From positions 1 through 64,000 of the forward strand of contig NZ_JAJAPW010000005.1 in NCBI RefSeq assembly GCF_020523925.1: a stretch of DNA of 64,000 nt. Reading direction: 5' to 3'. The position numbers and the translations under genes are program-made. The first letter of the stretch is position 1. Every line of letters begins with the position of its first letter. Below the pieces are notes generated by a model that was not told where the DNA came from, ran no database searches, and saw nothing but the letters and a program-made list of their open reading frames with translations. This document shows, piece after piece, positions 1 through 8,305 of the stretch. The stretch is from Neotamlana laminarinivorans (GTDB lineage Bacteria > Bacteroidota > Bacteroidia > Flavobacteriales > Flavobacteriaceae).

Positions 1-49
1 CCATTAGCGCCGATGGTACTACACTCGTGGGAGAGTAGGTCGCCGCCTT
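1..49 (+). rRNA. rrf: 5S rRNA, 3' end (partial)
   Basis: The first bases read as the 3' part of a bacterial 5S rRNA, including the conserved GGGAGAGTAGGTCGCCGCC end. The rest of the gene, and presumably the 16S and 23S genes, lies before the window. The exact 3' end is uncertain by a few bases. A terminator follows directly, so this is the end of an rRNA operon. Confidence 0.85.
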
Positions 50-54
50 TTTTA

Positions 55-90
55 AACCCTTCACAACACTGTGAAGGGTTTTTTGTTTTT
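55..90 (+). terminator. rRNA operon terminator
   Basis: A 10-bp perfect stem (AACCCTTCAC with GTGAAGGGTT) and 6-base loop is followed by a run of T. It directly follows the 5S 3' end, as expected for the rRNA operon terminator. Confidence 0.9.
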
Positions 91-230
91 ATTCCCTTTT
101 TAATAATATTTAAGATTTTATATAGTTAAGCATTCATATAAAATTTGACTTTTTCTTGCACATTATTAAAAATAAAGAATATTTATGTGTTGATTATGGT
201 TAGCATTTTAAGTAAATAATTAGGTGTTAA

Positions 231-1176
231 ATTTTAGAGTATCTAGTAAATGGGGTTAATAATATTTATTATTATAGAGAAGATAAAGGAGATCATTATT
301 ACGTTTCAAAAGGTAATGATGTATTATATGAACTGAAAAATAATGAGAAAACTGTATTAATTGTTGGTGTAACTTATATTAAAGAAAATAAGGAATATAT
401 AGGAGCGTTAAAACATTTTTTCAAGGAAAGTTCCTAGAATAATAAAAAACGTTTAAAATATAGCGCTAAAAGATAAATCATTAATTGATATTACGAAGGA
501 CTATCATAATGAAGTTTGCCTAGGCCAAATATGTTTAGTTTATGAAAAATCAATATCAAAAATTAAAAACAAATTTGGTTTACTTGTTGGTTTTAATGTG
601 TTCTCTATTTCAGATAATAATGTAACTTATGAGTATTATTTTAGGAATAGTAACTTTAACTTTTCAATAGCACCAGCAATAGGAGTATATTATAAAATTC
701 ATCTTACTAGATTGAATGAAAAGCTTTTTTACAATATGAGGGTGTTTTCTCTTACTTTAAACAAACTAAATCTAATATCTATACAGAAGAAATATTTTGT
801 ACAAATTATTATAATAATATTAATTATGAACAATATGGATTTAATAATGATAATCTGTTTAAATATGAATTGCCAAATAAAAGAAAATTTAATCCCATAC
901 TTTCAATAGGTGTTTTTTTTAATTATTCTTTAGCATATGAATATAATCGAGATTTAGAAGTTAAATTTTTATCTGTTTATAAAAGATCGTCAGAAGAATT
1001 TGAATAAAGTCCTCTTTCAAAAATTGATAATTGATATTGGATTTGGACTAAAAACGGTTAATATTAAAAGTAAAAAGCCATTCTTTGATATTAAATATAG
1101 AAAAGGTTTTGGTTTATTGGAAGGAGTCTCTACAGATTGCTTTTTAGTTAATGTTGGTATGCAAATTGGAAAATAA
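231..1176 (+). pseudogene. decayed flavobacterial hypothetical outer-membrane protein gene
   Basis: No intact gene is present, but four stretches in alternating frames read as one continuous protein: frame 3 at 231-437 (ends in TAG), frame 1 at about 457-722, frame 3 at 723-1007, and frame 1 at 1015-1176 (ends in TAA). They encode an N-terminal part with charged YYREDKGDHYYVSKG-like sequence and a C-terminal part ending in alternating hydrophobic/polar strands typical of a beta-barrel (DIGFGLKTVNIKS...DCFLVNVGMQIGK). The layout resembles a large Bacteroidota family of hypothetical proteins with an exported N-terminal part and a C-terminal porin-like barrel; this match is from memory. No start codon or signal peptide remains, so the 5' end is also lost. 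At least three frame changes make this a pseudogene and not sequencing error, though the latter cannot be excluded from one read-out. Confidence 0.7.
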
Positions 1177-1190
1177 TTTATATAATAAAA

Positions 1191-1223
1191 AAATCCCGTA
1201 AACAAATGTTTCGGGATTTTTTT
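1191..1223. terminator. terminator 3' of tRNA-Phe (bidirectional)
   Basis: The stem AATCCCG/CGGGATT has A-runs on one side and T-runs on the other. It sits between the pseudogene end (+) and the 3' end of tRNA-Phe (-) and could stop transcription from both sides. Confidence 0.75.
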
Positions 1224-1224
1224 G

Positions 1225-1297
1225 TGGTACCTCCAGGAATCGAACCAGGGACACAAGGATTTTCAGTCCTTTGCTCTACCAACTGAGCTAAGGTACC
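1225..1297 (-). tRNA. tRNA-Phe (GAA)
   Basis: The reverse complement folds as a standard cloverleaf. The acceptor stem is GGTACCT pairing with AGGTACC, the D-arm has AGCTCAGTTGGTAGAGC, the anticodon loop CTGAAAA carries GAA, and the T-arm has GGTTCGATTCC. The discriminator is A and CCA is not encoded. It is read toward the terminator at 1191-1223. Confidence 0.97.
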
Positions 1298-1468
1298 TCG
1301 CTAAAGCGGTTGCAAATATATATTCAATTTTGTTATTTGCCAAAATAAAATTGCAAAAAATTTAAATTATTTTTCAGTTAAATTATATTTATTTGAATTT
1401 TAATAATTTATGTTAAAGTCAAGTATTATTATTTTCGTGTTTTATAAATTTACTGCCAATTTTACGGT

Positions 1469-2200
1469 ATGAAATTAATTATAGATGTTGGAAATACTTT
1501 TATTAAACTAGCTATTTTCAATAATGGAACTTTATTATTTAAGCAAGTAATTACAGAAAACACGTTTTTTAGCGCTGTAGCACAAATTAAAGAAACTTAT
1601 GAAGATACTAATGTAGCTATAATTTCTTCCGTAGGAAAACTTCAACCAAACAGCATAACATTTTTAAATCAGAATTTTAAATTGCATGAATTGTCGGTTT
1701 CATCAATATTACCATTTAAAAATTTATACGCAACACCATATACTTTGGGGGTAGATCGATTAGCTTTAGTTTTAGCTTCAATAAAACACTTTTCAAACAA
1801 AAACGTGTTAATTATAGACGCAGGAACTTGTATAACTTTCGATTTTATAAATAACCAAAATGAGTATTTAGGAGGCGCTATTTCACCAGGTTTGAAAATG
1901 CGTTACCAAGCCTTGCATAATTTTACAGCTAAATTACCGTTGTTAAAACCAGAAAAGCCTAAGCATATTATAGGTAATTCAACAACGCAATCCATTCATT
2001 CTGGTATTGTTCATGGCGTTTTAAGTGAGTTACAAGGTGTTGTTAATAAGTATAAAATTAATTATAAAGATTTAAAAGTTGTTTTAACAGGAGGAGACTG
2101 TGAATTTTTGTGTGAAAATTTAGAAACAAAAGTTACTGTATTACCAGATTTTTTATTAGAAGGACTTAATTATTTTTTAGATTTAAAATTAACTAATTAG
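1469..2200 (+). CDS. coaX: type III pantothenate kinase
   Basis: This enzyme phosphorylates pantothenate in the first step of coenzyme A synthesis, in the cytosol. The 243-residue length fits the CoaX family. Visible motifs of the acetate/sugar kinase-like fold are DVGNT at residues 6-10 (phosphate binding), GVDR at 94-97, DAGTCIT at 117-123 (catalytic Asp and phosphate-2 loop) and GGAISPG at 135-141. The ATG at 1469 gives the family's usual MKLIIDVGNT start. In Bacteroidota coaX often sits before an outer-membrane/TPR gene and lptC, as here. A 221-base gap with its own promoter separates it from the next gene, so it is probably a separate unit. Confidence 0.96.
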   Translation: MKLIIDVGNTFIKLAIFNNGTLLFKQVITENTFFSAVAQIKETYEDTNVAIISSVGKLQPNSITFLNQNFKLHELSVSSILPFKNLYATPYTLGVDRLALVLASIKHFSNKNVLIIDAGTCITFDFINNQNEYLGGAISPGLKMRYQALHNFTAKLPLLKPEKPKHIIGNSTTQSIHSGIVHGVLSELQGVVNKYKINYKDLKVVLTGGDCEFLCENLETKVTVLPDFLLEGLNYFLDLKLTN

Positions 2201-2238
2201 TAATTCTAATTTAAAATTTAATATAAATTGAAATTTTT

Positions 2239-2253
2239 TGGCACGTAATTTGG
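2239..2253 (+). promoter_or_regulatory. possible sigma-54 promoter
   Basis: TGGCAC, five bases, then TTGG. The -24 half matches the sigma-54 consensus; the -12 half has GG where GC is expected. It lies about 170 bases before the TPR gene, upstream of a good housekeeping promoter. Weak by itself. Confidence 0.3.
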
Positions 2254-2335
2254 TAATATGTTAATGAAAAAGGAATTTTAGACTATAAATTATTAATGAA
2301 TTAATTTTAAGCTAAAGTTTAATATAAACAAGTGT

Positions 2336-2365
2336 TTTGATAGTTTCTAATTAACCTTATCTTTG
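2336..2365 (+). promoter_or_regulatory. Bacteroidota housekeeping promoter for the TPR-lptC unit
   Basis: TTTG at 2336-2339, an 18-base spacer, then TATCTTTG at 2358-2365, matching the Bacteroidota -33 TTG / -7 TAnnTTTG pattern. It would give a leader of roughly 50 bases before the ATG at 2422. Confidence 0.7.
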
Positions 2366-2421
2366 AGCGATAAATTATGGAAAATAAAACACGACTAACA
2401 GCATAAATTTATTTAATTATC

Positions 2422-3783
2422 ATGAAGAAACAATTTACACTATTATTAGCAATTTTATTTGTTGGGTTAAACTATGGGTTTGCTCAACAAAATGAAGAAT
2501 GCATGGCGAAGCTATCAATATTTCATGAGTATGTAAAAGCTAAAAATTATGATGCAGCATACGAGCCCTGGATGGCCGTTAGAAATACCTGCCCAAAATT
2601 TAACAATGCAATTTATATAGATGGAGAAAAAATTCTAAATCATAAAATAGATAATTCTTCAGGAGCAGAAAAAGTTGCTTTTATAAACGATTTATTAAAA
2701 CTTTGGGAGCAACGCGCAGAGCATTTTGCAAGTAAAACACCTAAAGGAGAATATGCTGCTAAAGCAGGTCAATTATTATATGATAATAGAAAAGAGCTAG
2801 GTAAAACAAACGAAGAGTTATACGCTGCTTTCGATGCCGCTTTTAAAGAAGATAAAGCGTCGTTTAAAAACCCTAAGAGCTTATATACATATTTTTCTTT
2901 AATGGTTGATTTATATGATGCTAAAAAGAAATCGGCTGCCGATTTATTTAATAAATATGATGATGTAGTTGAAAAAGTTGAAGAAGAAGTAGGAAACTAC
3001 TCTGAATCTTTAAATAAACTTATAGCCAAAGATTCTACAGGAAAAACCTATACCAGTAAAGAAAAGAATTACAAAAGATATTATGAAAGTTATTTAAATG
3101 CCTACGATCAAGTTTCAGGAAGTATTGATAGTAAATTAGGAGATAGAGCAAACTGTGATAATTTAATTCCTCTTTACGAAAAAGATTTTGAAGCAAACAA
3201 AGATAATGCTGTTTGGTTACAACGTGCAGCTGGTAAAATGAGTGAAAAGGAATGTACTGACGATCCTTTATTCTTTAAGTTAGTAAATGCATATCACGAG
3301 TTAAGCCCTTCTGCTAATTCTGCTTATTATTTAGGTATATTAAAAGATAAAGATGGAGATTCAAACGGAGCTATAGCTTTTTATAAGCAAGCTATTAGTT
3401 TAGAGACAGACGACTTTAAAAAAGCTAAATTAAACAAGCGTATTGGTTTAAAACTTAAAGGTAAAGGTCGATATGGGCAAGCTAGATCTTTTTATAGACA
3501 AGCTTTAAAGTTAAATCCATCTGATAAATCACCACATATTTCTATAGCTGCCATGTATGCATCTAGTGCCAATAGTTGTGGGGATACTCAGTTTAATAAA
3601 AGAGCTGTATATTGGTTAGCAGCAGATGAAGCAAAAAAAGCTGGTAGTATGGGGTCTAAATCTGTAGAAAGATATACTGCCCTTGCGCCTTCTAAGCAAG
3701 ATGTTTTTAGTTCTGGTCGTGCAGGAGAAACTATTAAAATAGGTTGTTGGATTGGTTCTTCAGTTAAAGTGCCAAATATTTAA
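2422..3783 (+). CDS. exported TPR-repeat protein, function unknown
   Basis: A 453-residue protein with a clear Sec signal peptide (MKK, hydrophobic core, cleavage likely after Ala21 in YGFAQ). The mature part is rich in charged helices. TPR-like units are clear near residues 290-375, where SAYYLGIL...GAIAFYKQAISLE and GRYGQARSFYRQALKLNP follow the TPR pattern of small residues and helix pairs. Several Cys residues (ECM, NTC, ANC, KEC, SCGD, IGC) could form disulfides in the periplasm. Its TAA overlaps the lptC ATG by one base (TAATG), so the two are translationally coupled, which points to a role in the periplasm or outer membrane. No specific function can be given. Confidence 0.85.
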   Translation: MKKQFTLLLAILFVGLNYGFAQQNEECMAKLSIFHEYVKAKNYDAAYEPWMAVRNTCPKFNNAIYIDGEKILNHKIDNSSGAEKVAFINDLLKLWEQRAEHFASKTPKGEYAAKAGQLLYDNRKELGKTNEELYAAFDAAFKEDKASFKNPKSLYTYFSLMVDLYDAKKKSAADLFNKYDDVVEKVEEEVGNYSESLNKLIAKDSTGKTYTSKEKNYKRYYESYLNAYDQVSGSIDSKLGDRANCDNLIPLYEKDFEANKDNAVWLQRAAGKMSEKECTDDPLFFKLVNAYHELSPSANSAYYLGILKDKDGDSNGAIAFYKQAISLETDDFKKAKLNKRIGLKLKGKGRYGQARSFYRQALKLNPSDKSPHISIAAMYASSANSCGDTQFNKRAVYWLAADEAKKAGSMGSKSVERYTALAPSKQDVFSSGRAGETIKIGCWIGSSVKVPNI

Positions 3784-4343
3784 TGGTAAAAAAAAATAAA
3801 TATATAATTAAAAACATAGTCATAGCAGCAGCTGTGGCTATGTTTTTTTCTTGTAATAATAGTTTATCAAACGTTCAGAAAATAGGAATTTCAGAAAACG
3901 AACCTATTGGCGAAGAGTATAATTCTAACTTAAAATATACAGATTCTGGTAGAGTAAAAGCAAACTTAATAAGTACCAAGTTATTCGATTATACTAACAG
4001 AGACTTCCCGTTTCATGAATTTACCGACGGAGCAACTTTATATATTTATGATAACGAGAATCGTAAAAGTACTATTGTTGCAGATTATGCGTATGTTTAT
4101 ACCGAAACCGATTTAATTGATATGCGCAGTAACGTGGTAATAACAACACATGATAACCGAGTTTTAAAAACCGATCAACTCTATTACGACCAAAGTAAAG
4201 AGTGGTTGTATACAAATAAGCCCGTATCGTTTAAAACCGAGCAAGACCTTATAAATGGTAATGGTTTCGATTCTAACTCAAAGTTCACTAACGCAGAAGT
4301 ACTAGAGGTAACAGGTATAATTACGCTACAGGAAGAAGATTAA
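3783..4343 (+). CDS. lptC: LPS export protein LptC (lipoprotein-like form)
   Basis: LptC passes lipopolysaccharide from the inner-membrane LptBFG transporter to the periplasmic LptA bridge. The 186-residue protein has the family's single OstA-like beta-jellyroll: repeated short strands such as GATLYIYDNENRKSTIVADYAYV, DLIDMRSNVVITTHDNRVLKTDQLYYD and EWLYTNKPVSFKTEQDLINGNGF. The N-terminus ends in FFSC with Cys24 at a lipobox-like site, so the Bacteroidota form may be lipid-anchored and not held by a transmembrane helix as in E. coli. The start codon overlaps the preceding stop codon. The next gene follows after 65 bases with its own -7 element. Confidence 0.88.
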   Translation: MVKKNKYIIKNIVIAAAVAMFFSCNNSLSNVQKIGISENEPIGEEYNSNLKYTDSGRVKANLISTKLFDYTNRDFPFHEFTDGATLYIYDNENRKSTIVADYAYVYTETDLIDMRSNVVITTHDNRVLKTDQLYYDQSKEWLYTNKPVSFKTEQDLINGNGFDSNSKFTNAEVLEVTGIITLQEED

Positions 4344-4347
4344 AAAC

Positions 4348-4382
4348 TTTCGCTTAGCATTCTTCAAAATTAAGTATCTTTG
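4348..4382 (+). promoter_or_regulatory. promoter for small membrane protein / CNNM pair
   Basis: A perfect -7 element TATCTTTG lies at 4375-4382, with a weaker TTTC -33 candidate at 4348-4351 (23-base spacing). It is 26 bases before the ATG at 4409. Confidence 0.55.
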
Positions 4383-4408
4383 CCGCATAAAATAATTCGT
4401 TTCAATTC

Positions 4409-4603
4409 ATGAAATATTATAAAATATTCCAATATGCTTATTTAGTATTTGCAGTCTTATTTCTTTGGGATGCCTTCACAAAATTTGGAAATAACCCAAC
4501 AGGAGCCTACATATCTATTGGCTTATCAGTTTTAGCTGTTTTTATTTTTTTCTTCAGAAGAAAATTTAGTAAAAAGTACGACAATAGAGATAACTCAAAG
4601 TAA
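4409..4603 (+). CDS. small membrane protein, function unknown
   Basis: A 64-residue protein with two predicted transmembrane helices (about residues 8-22 and 33-50) joined by a short loop containing NNPTGAYIS, and a basic tail (RRKFSKKYDNR) that would face the cytosol. Its TAA is followed directly by the ATG of the CNNM protein, so they are almost certainly co-translated and may work together in the inner membrane. I do not recognise a named family. Confidence 0.8.
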   Translation: MKYYKIFQYAYLVFAVLFLWDAFTKFGNNPTGAYISIGLSVLAVFIFFFRRKFSKKYDNRDNSK

Positions 4604-5893
4604 ATGAGTATTTACGTTGTTATTATAATAGCTTCCTTAATATTATCAGCCTTTTTTTCAGGCATGGAAATTGCCTATGTGTCATCAAATAAAATTCATA
4701 TAGAAATTGAAAAAAAGCAAGATGGTGTATTAGCAAAAATTTTAAGCAAAATTACGGCAAAACCTTCAAAATTTATTACTACTATGCTTATTGGTAATAA
4801 TATAGCTTTAGTAATTTATGGGTTTTTTATGGGCGATTTATTAGTAAATTGGTTTCAGTCGTTATTACCAGTTAGTAGTAACTTTTTAAACTACTTACTC
4901 ACAGATTTAAGTTTACTATCACAAACTATAATTTCAACCTTAGTAATATTAATTACAGCCGAGTTTTTACCAAAGGTATTTTTTCAAATATATGCTAATA
5001 CGCTAATAAAAGCATTGGCAATACCAGCATATCTATTTTATATGCTATTTACTTTTATATCAGATTTTATTATTTGGATTTCGGATATTATTTTAAAACA
5101 CCTTTTTAAAACTGAAGGCGACCAAATACAAATGGCATTTACAAAAGTAGAGTTAGGAAATTATATAAGTGAACAAATGGAATCTGTTGAAGAGACTGAT
5201 GATGTAGATTCCGAAATTCAAATATTTCAAAATGCTTTAGAGTTTTCAGATGTAAAAGCACGTGAGGTTATGGTGCCACGTACCGAAATTATAGCTGTAG
5301 AAATTAACGACTCTATTAAAAATTTAAGTGCTCTTTTTACAGAAACAGGTTGTACCAAAATTTTAGTGTATAAAGATACTATTGATGATATTTTAGGATA
5401 CGTACATTCTTTTGAACTGTTTAAAAAACCTAAAAGTATAAAAGCTATGATGCTTCCTGTCGAGTTTGTTCCAGAAACCGTATTAATTAAAGATGTATTA
5501 GGTGTACTAACAAAAAAACGTAAAAGTATTGCTGTAATTTTGGATGAATATGGTGGTACATCTGGTATAATGACGGTTGAAGATATAGTTGAAGAATTGT
5601 TTGGTGAGATTGAAGATGAACATGATTCTATTGATTTAATAGAAGAAGTAATTAACAACGAAACCTTTAAATTTTCAGCACGTCTTGAAGTCGATTACAT
5701 TAACGAAACTTACAAATTAAATTTACCCGAAAGCGAACATTACGAAACCCTTGGTGGTTTAATTGTTAATCACACAGAAGAAATACCACAGCAAAACGAA
5801 GTAGTTAAAATAGAACAATTTCAGTTTACTATTTTAGAAGTTTCAAATACTAAAATAGACCTAGTTGAAGTTAAAGTTTTAGATGAAAATTAA
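4604..5893 (+). CDS. CNNM/CorC hemolysin-family membrane protein
   Basis: A 429-residue protein with the CNNM layout: an N-terminal DUF21 membrane domain (residues 1 to about 190, with the FFSGMEIAYVSSNKIHIE signature), two CBS domains (about 210-330, with VMVPRTEI and the SIAVILDEYGGTSGIMTVEDIVEELFGEIEDEHD signature) and a C-terminal CorC/HlyC domain (about 345-425). Such proteins are linked to Mg2+/Co2+ efflux or homeostasis, and the CBS pair senses nucleotides. In gliding Flavobacteriaceae a relative, GldE, sits beside gldD; no gldD is present here, so I do not call it GldE. It is translationally coupled to the small membrane protein upstream. Confidence 0.92.
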   Translation: MSIYVVIIIASLILSAFFSGMEIAYVSSNKIHIEIEKKQDGVLAKILSKITAKPSKFITTMLIGNNIALVIYGFFMGDLLVNWFQSLLPVSSNFLNYLLTDLSLLSQTIISTLVILITAEFLPKVFFQIYANTLIKALAIPAYLFYMLFTFISDFIIWISDIILKHLFKTEGDQIQMAFTKVELGNYISEQMESVEETDDVDSEIQIFQNALEFSDVKAREVMVPRTEIIAVEINDSIKNLSALFTETGCTKILVYKDTIDDILGYVHSFELFKKPKSIKAMMLPVEFVPETVLIKDVLGVLTKKRKSIAVILDEYGGTSGIMTVEDIVEELFGEIEDEHDSIDLIEEVINNETFKFSARLEVDYINETYKLNLPESEHYETLGGLIVNHTEEIPQQNEVVKIEQFQFTILEVSNTKIDLVEVKVLDEN

Positions 5894-6030
5894 AATAATA
5901 GCTACTACTTTTATTATTGAATAGAAAATGGTATTTTCGCGCACGATATTTTTGCTAGATATAATGTTTGGCAACCAACTTAATAAGTAATCCTAGGTAA
6001 AAAAAGGGTTTAAAAAAATCAAATTTTCAA

Positions 6031-8160
6031 ATGGCAGTTTTAAATAAGATAAGACAACGCTCACTAATTTTAATATTAATTATTGCATTAGCGTTATTTT
6101 CTTTTGTATTAGCAGATTTGTTTAAAAACACTGATGCATTAACTTCAAAGTCGCAAAATATAGTTGCGACAATTAATGGTAAAGAAATTTCTCGTGAAGA
6201 CTTTCTTCAAAAAGTAGAAGCACTTCAACGTCAAATGGGACCAAATGCAACCAATTCTCAGGTAATGAATCAAGTTTGGAGTCAAGAAGTACGTCAAGCT
6301 GTTATGGAAACACAATACGATGCTTTAGGTATTACTGTAGAGAAAGACCAAATGCGAGATTTACTTAAAACCGCTTTAGCCTCTAGTCCAGAATTTTTAA
6401 ATGAAGCAGGTTTATTTGATGAAAACAAATTAAATGAATACATCGCAAACTTAAAAGAAACATCTGAAGCTGGTTACCAAAGCTGGATTAATTATGAAAA
6501 TCAAGTAGCAGCAAACGCGCTTCAACAAAACTATTTCAACTTAGTAAAAGCAGGTTTAACAGGCACCTTAAACGAAGGGAAATTAGAACATAAATTAGAA
6601 GGTAATAAAGTAGATGTAAAATATGTACAGATTCCTTACAGTAAAATACCAGACAGTACAGTTACTGTAACTAAATCTGAAATATCTGCCTATATTAAAG
6701 ATCATGAAAAACAATTTCAAGTTGAAGCTTCAAGAGATATTCGTTTTGTAGAATTTAAAGAAGTAGCTTCAGTTGAGGACGAAACCAATATAATCAAGGA
6801 ATTAACTTCATATAAAAATGGAAGATTTGTTGACGAAACAGGAAGAAAAGATACTGTTGTTGCTTTTTCAAAGGTTAAAACTAATGCAGATTATATAAAT
6901 CATACAGCAGCTTCAGATATTAAATTTGACGAGCGTTTTATATTCAAAAATAGCCTGCCAACAGCAGTTGCAGATAGTATTTATAAATTAAATGAAGGAG
7001 AAGTTTACGGACCTTATAAAGACAACGGATATTTTAAAATATCTAAAGTAATTGCTGTAAAACAAATACCAGACTCAGCTAAAGTACGTCACATTTTAAT
7101 ACCATTTATAGGAGCACAAAGTGCAGCACCAGATGTAACTCAAACCGATGCTCAAGCAAAAGCTACTGCAGATAGCTTATTAACCGTATTAAAAGCAGAC
7201 AAATCTAAATTTTCTGAGTTTGTTACAACGTTTTCTTCAGACCAAGGAAGTCTAACTAAAGAAGGACGTTACGATTGGCACCCATACAACACTATGGTTC
7301 CAGAATTTAATACATTCGAATTCGAAGGTAACGTTGGAGATTTAGGGGTTGTAAAAACTGTTTTCGGTTATCATATTATTGAAATAGAAGGTCAAAAAAA
7401 TAAAAAGAAAGCTATTCAAGTAGGAACAATAGCAAGAAAAATAGAGCCGTCTGAACAAACCACAGATAAGCTGTTTAGAGATGCATCAAACTTTGAAATA
7501 AATGCTGCAAAGGGAGATTTTGATGCTATTGCCAAAGAAAACAAATATGCTGTAAAACCTGTAAATGGAATAAAAGCTTTAGATGAAGCTATTCCAGGAA
7601 TAGGAAACCAACGCCCTATAGTGCGTTGGGCTTTTGATGTAGAAGCAGAAGTTGGAGATGTAAAACGTTTTAACATAACTGGAGGTTACGTAATAGCACA
7701 ATTAGTAGCTAAACATAAAGCAGGATTAATGTCTGTTGAAGAGGCTACAGCAACTGTTCTTCCTAAAATTAAAAAAGAAAAGAAAGCAGAAATTATTCGT
7801 GAAAGAGTTAAAGCCAATACGCTTGAAGCTTTAGCTTCTGCAGAAGGAACAAGTGTTAGAACAGCTACAGGTATTAACATGAAAACACCAACAATTTCTG
7901 GAGCAGGTCGAGAGCCTTTAGTGGTTGGAACCGCTTTTGGATTAAGCGAAGGTGAAACTTCAGGACTTATAGAAGGAGTAAATGGTGTTTATATGGTACA
8001 AGTAACTAAAATAACACCAGCAGTAGAATTAGAAAATTACCAAGCTTCAGCTAATCGTGTTGAACAACAAAAAGCAAGTGCGGTTGCAAGTAAATTATAC
8101 AATGCTTTAAAAGAATCTGCCGATATAGAAGATAACCGTGCTAAGATTCAAATTCAATAA
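6031..8160 (+). CDS. SurA/PpiD-type periplasmic peptidyl-prolyl isomerase
   Basis: A 709-residue periplasmic folding factor anchored by one N-terminal transmembrane helix (about residues 11-30), like PpiD. A SurA-N chaperone domain follows (about 35-190, with VATINGKEISREDF). A parvulin (PpiC) rotamase domain covers about 350-452, recognisable from AKVRHILIPF, the QGSLTKEGRYDWHPYNTMVPEF segment and FGYHIIEI. The C-terminal part (about 470-690) is a further chaperone-like region. Longer than E. coli PpiD (623) but usual for Bacteroidota. It probably assists folding of outer-membrane and secreted proteins. It ends just before a strong terminator and is likely a single-gene unit. Confidence 0.92.
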   Translation: MAVLNKIRQRSLILILIIALALFSFVLADLFKNTDALTSKSQNIVATINGKEISREDFLQKVEALQRQMGPNATNSQVMNQVWSQEVRQAVMETQYDALGITVEKDQMRDLLKTALASSPEFLNEAGLFDENKLNEYIANLKETSEAGYQSWINYENQVAANALQQNYFNLVKAGLTGTLNEGKLEHKLEGNKVDVKYVQIPYSKIPDSTVTVTKSEISAYIKDHEKQFQVEASRDIRFVEFKEVASVEDETNIIKELTSYKNGRFVDETGRKDTVVAFSKVKTNADYINHTAASDIKFDERFIFKNSLPTAVADSIYKLNEGEVYGPYKDNGYFKISKVIAVKQIPDSAKVRHILIPFIGAQSAAPDVTQTDAQAKATADSLLTVLKADKSKFSEFVTTFSSDQGSLTKEGRYDWHPYNTMVPEFNTFEFEGNVGDLGVVKTVFGYHIIEIEGQKNKKKAIQVGTIARKIEPSEQTTDKLFRDASNFEINAAKGDFDAIAKENKYAVKPVNGIKALDEAIPGIGNQRPIVRWAFDVEAEVGDVKRFNITGGYVIAQLVAKHKAGLMSVEEATATVLPKIKKEKKAEIIRERVKANTLEALASAEGTSVRTATGINMKTPTISGAGREPLVVGTAFGLSEGETSGLIEGVNGVYMVQVTKITPAVELENYQASANRVEQQKASAVASKLYNALKESADIEDNRAKIQIQ

Positions 8161-8180
8161 AAAAGAATTTATTCATATTT

Positions 8181-8207
8181 AAAGCCTCGTTTCACGAGGC
8201 TTTTTTT
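8181..8207 (+). terminator. terminator of the isomerase gene
   Basis: A 9-bp stem AAGCCTCGT/ACGAGGCTT with a 3-base loop, followed by seven or more T. Confidence 0.92.
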
Positions 8208-8250
8208 ATAACTATTTATTATTAATTAATAAGAACTGTTTATAATTTAG

Positions 8251-8282
8251 TTGTTAGGTTTCTAACAAAAAAACTACTTTTG
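8251..8282 (+). promoter_or_regulatory. trxB promoter
   Basis: TTG at 8251-8253, 21 bases, then TACTTTTG at 8275-8282, a match to the Bacteroidota promoter. The leader would be about 20 bases. Confidence 0.7.
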
Positions 8283-8305
8283 TAATATCTAAAAAGAAAT
8301 TCAAT

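Noticed and set aside
598-909. 103-codon plus-strand open frame as a gene
   Set aside because: Its first part is one segment of the decayed gene at 231-1176, and after about 722 the coding signal continues in another frame.
1017-1256. 79-codon minus-strand open frame
   Set aside because: It overlaps the tRNA-Phe gene and its terminator and is antisense to the pseudogene; no protein-like features.
4604-5893. CNNM protein as the gliding protein GldE
   Set aside because: GldE is typically next to gldD; no gldD is present here and the CNNM family has several paralogs.
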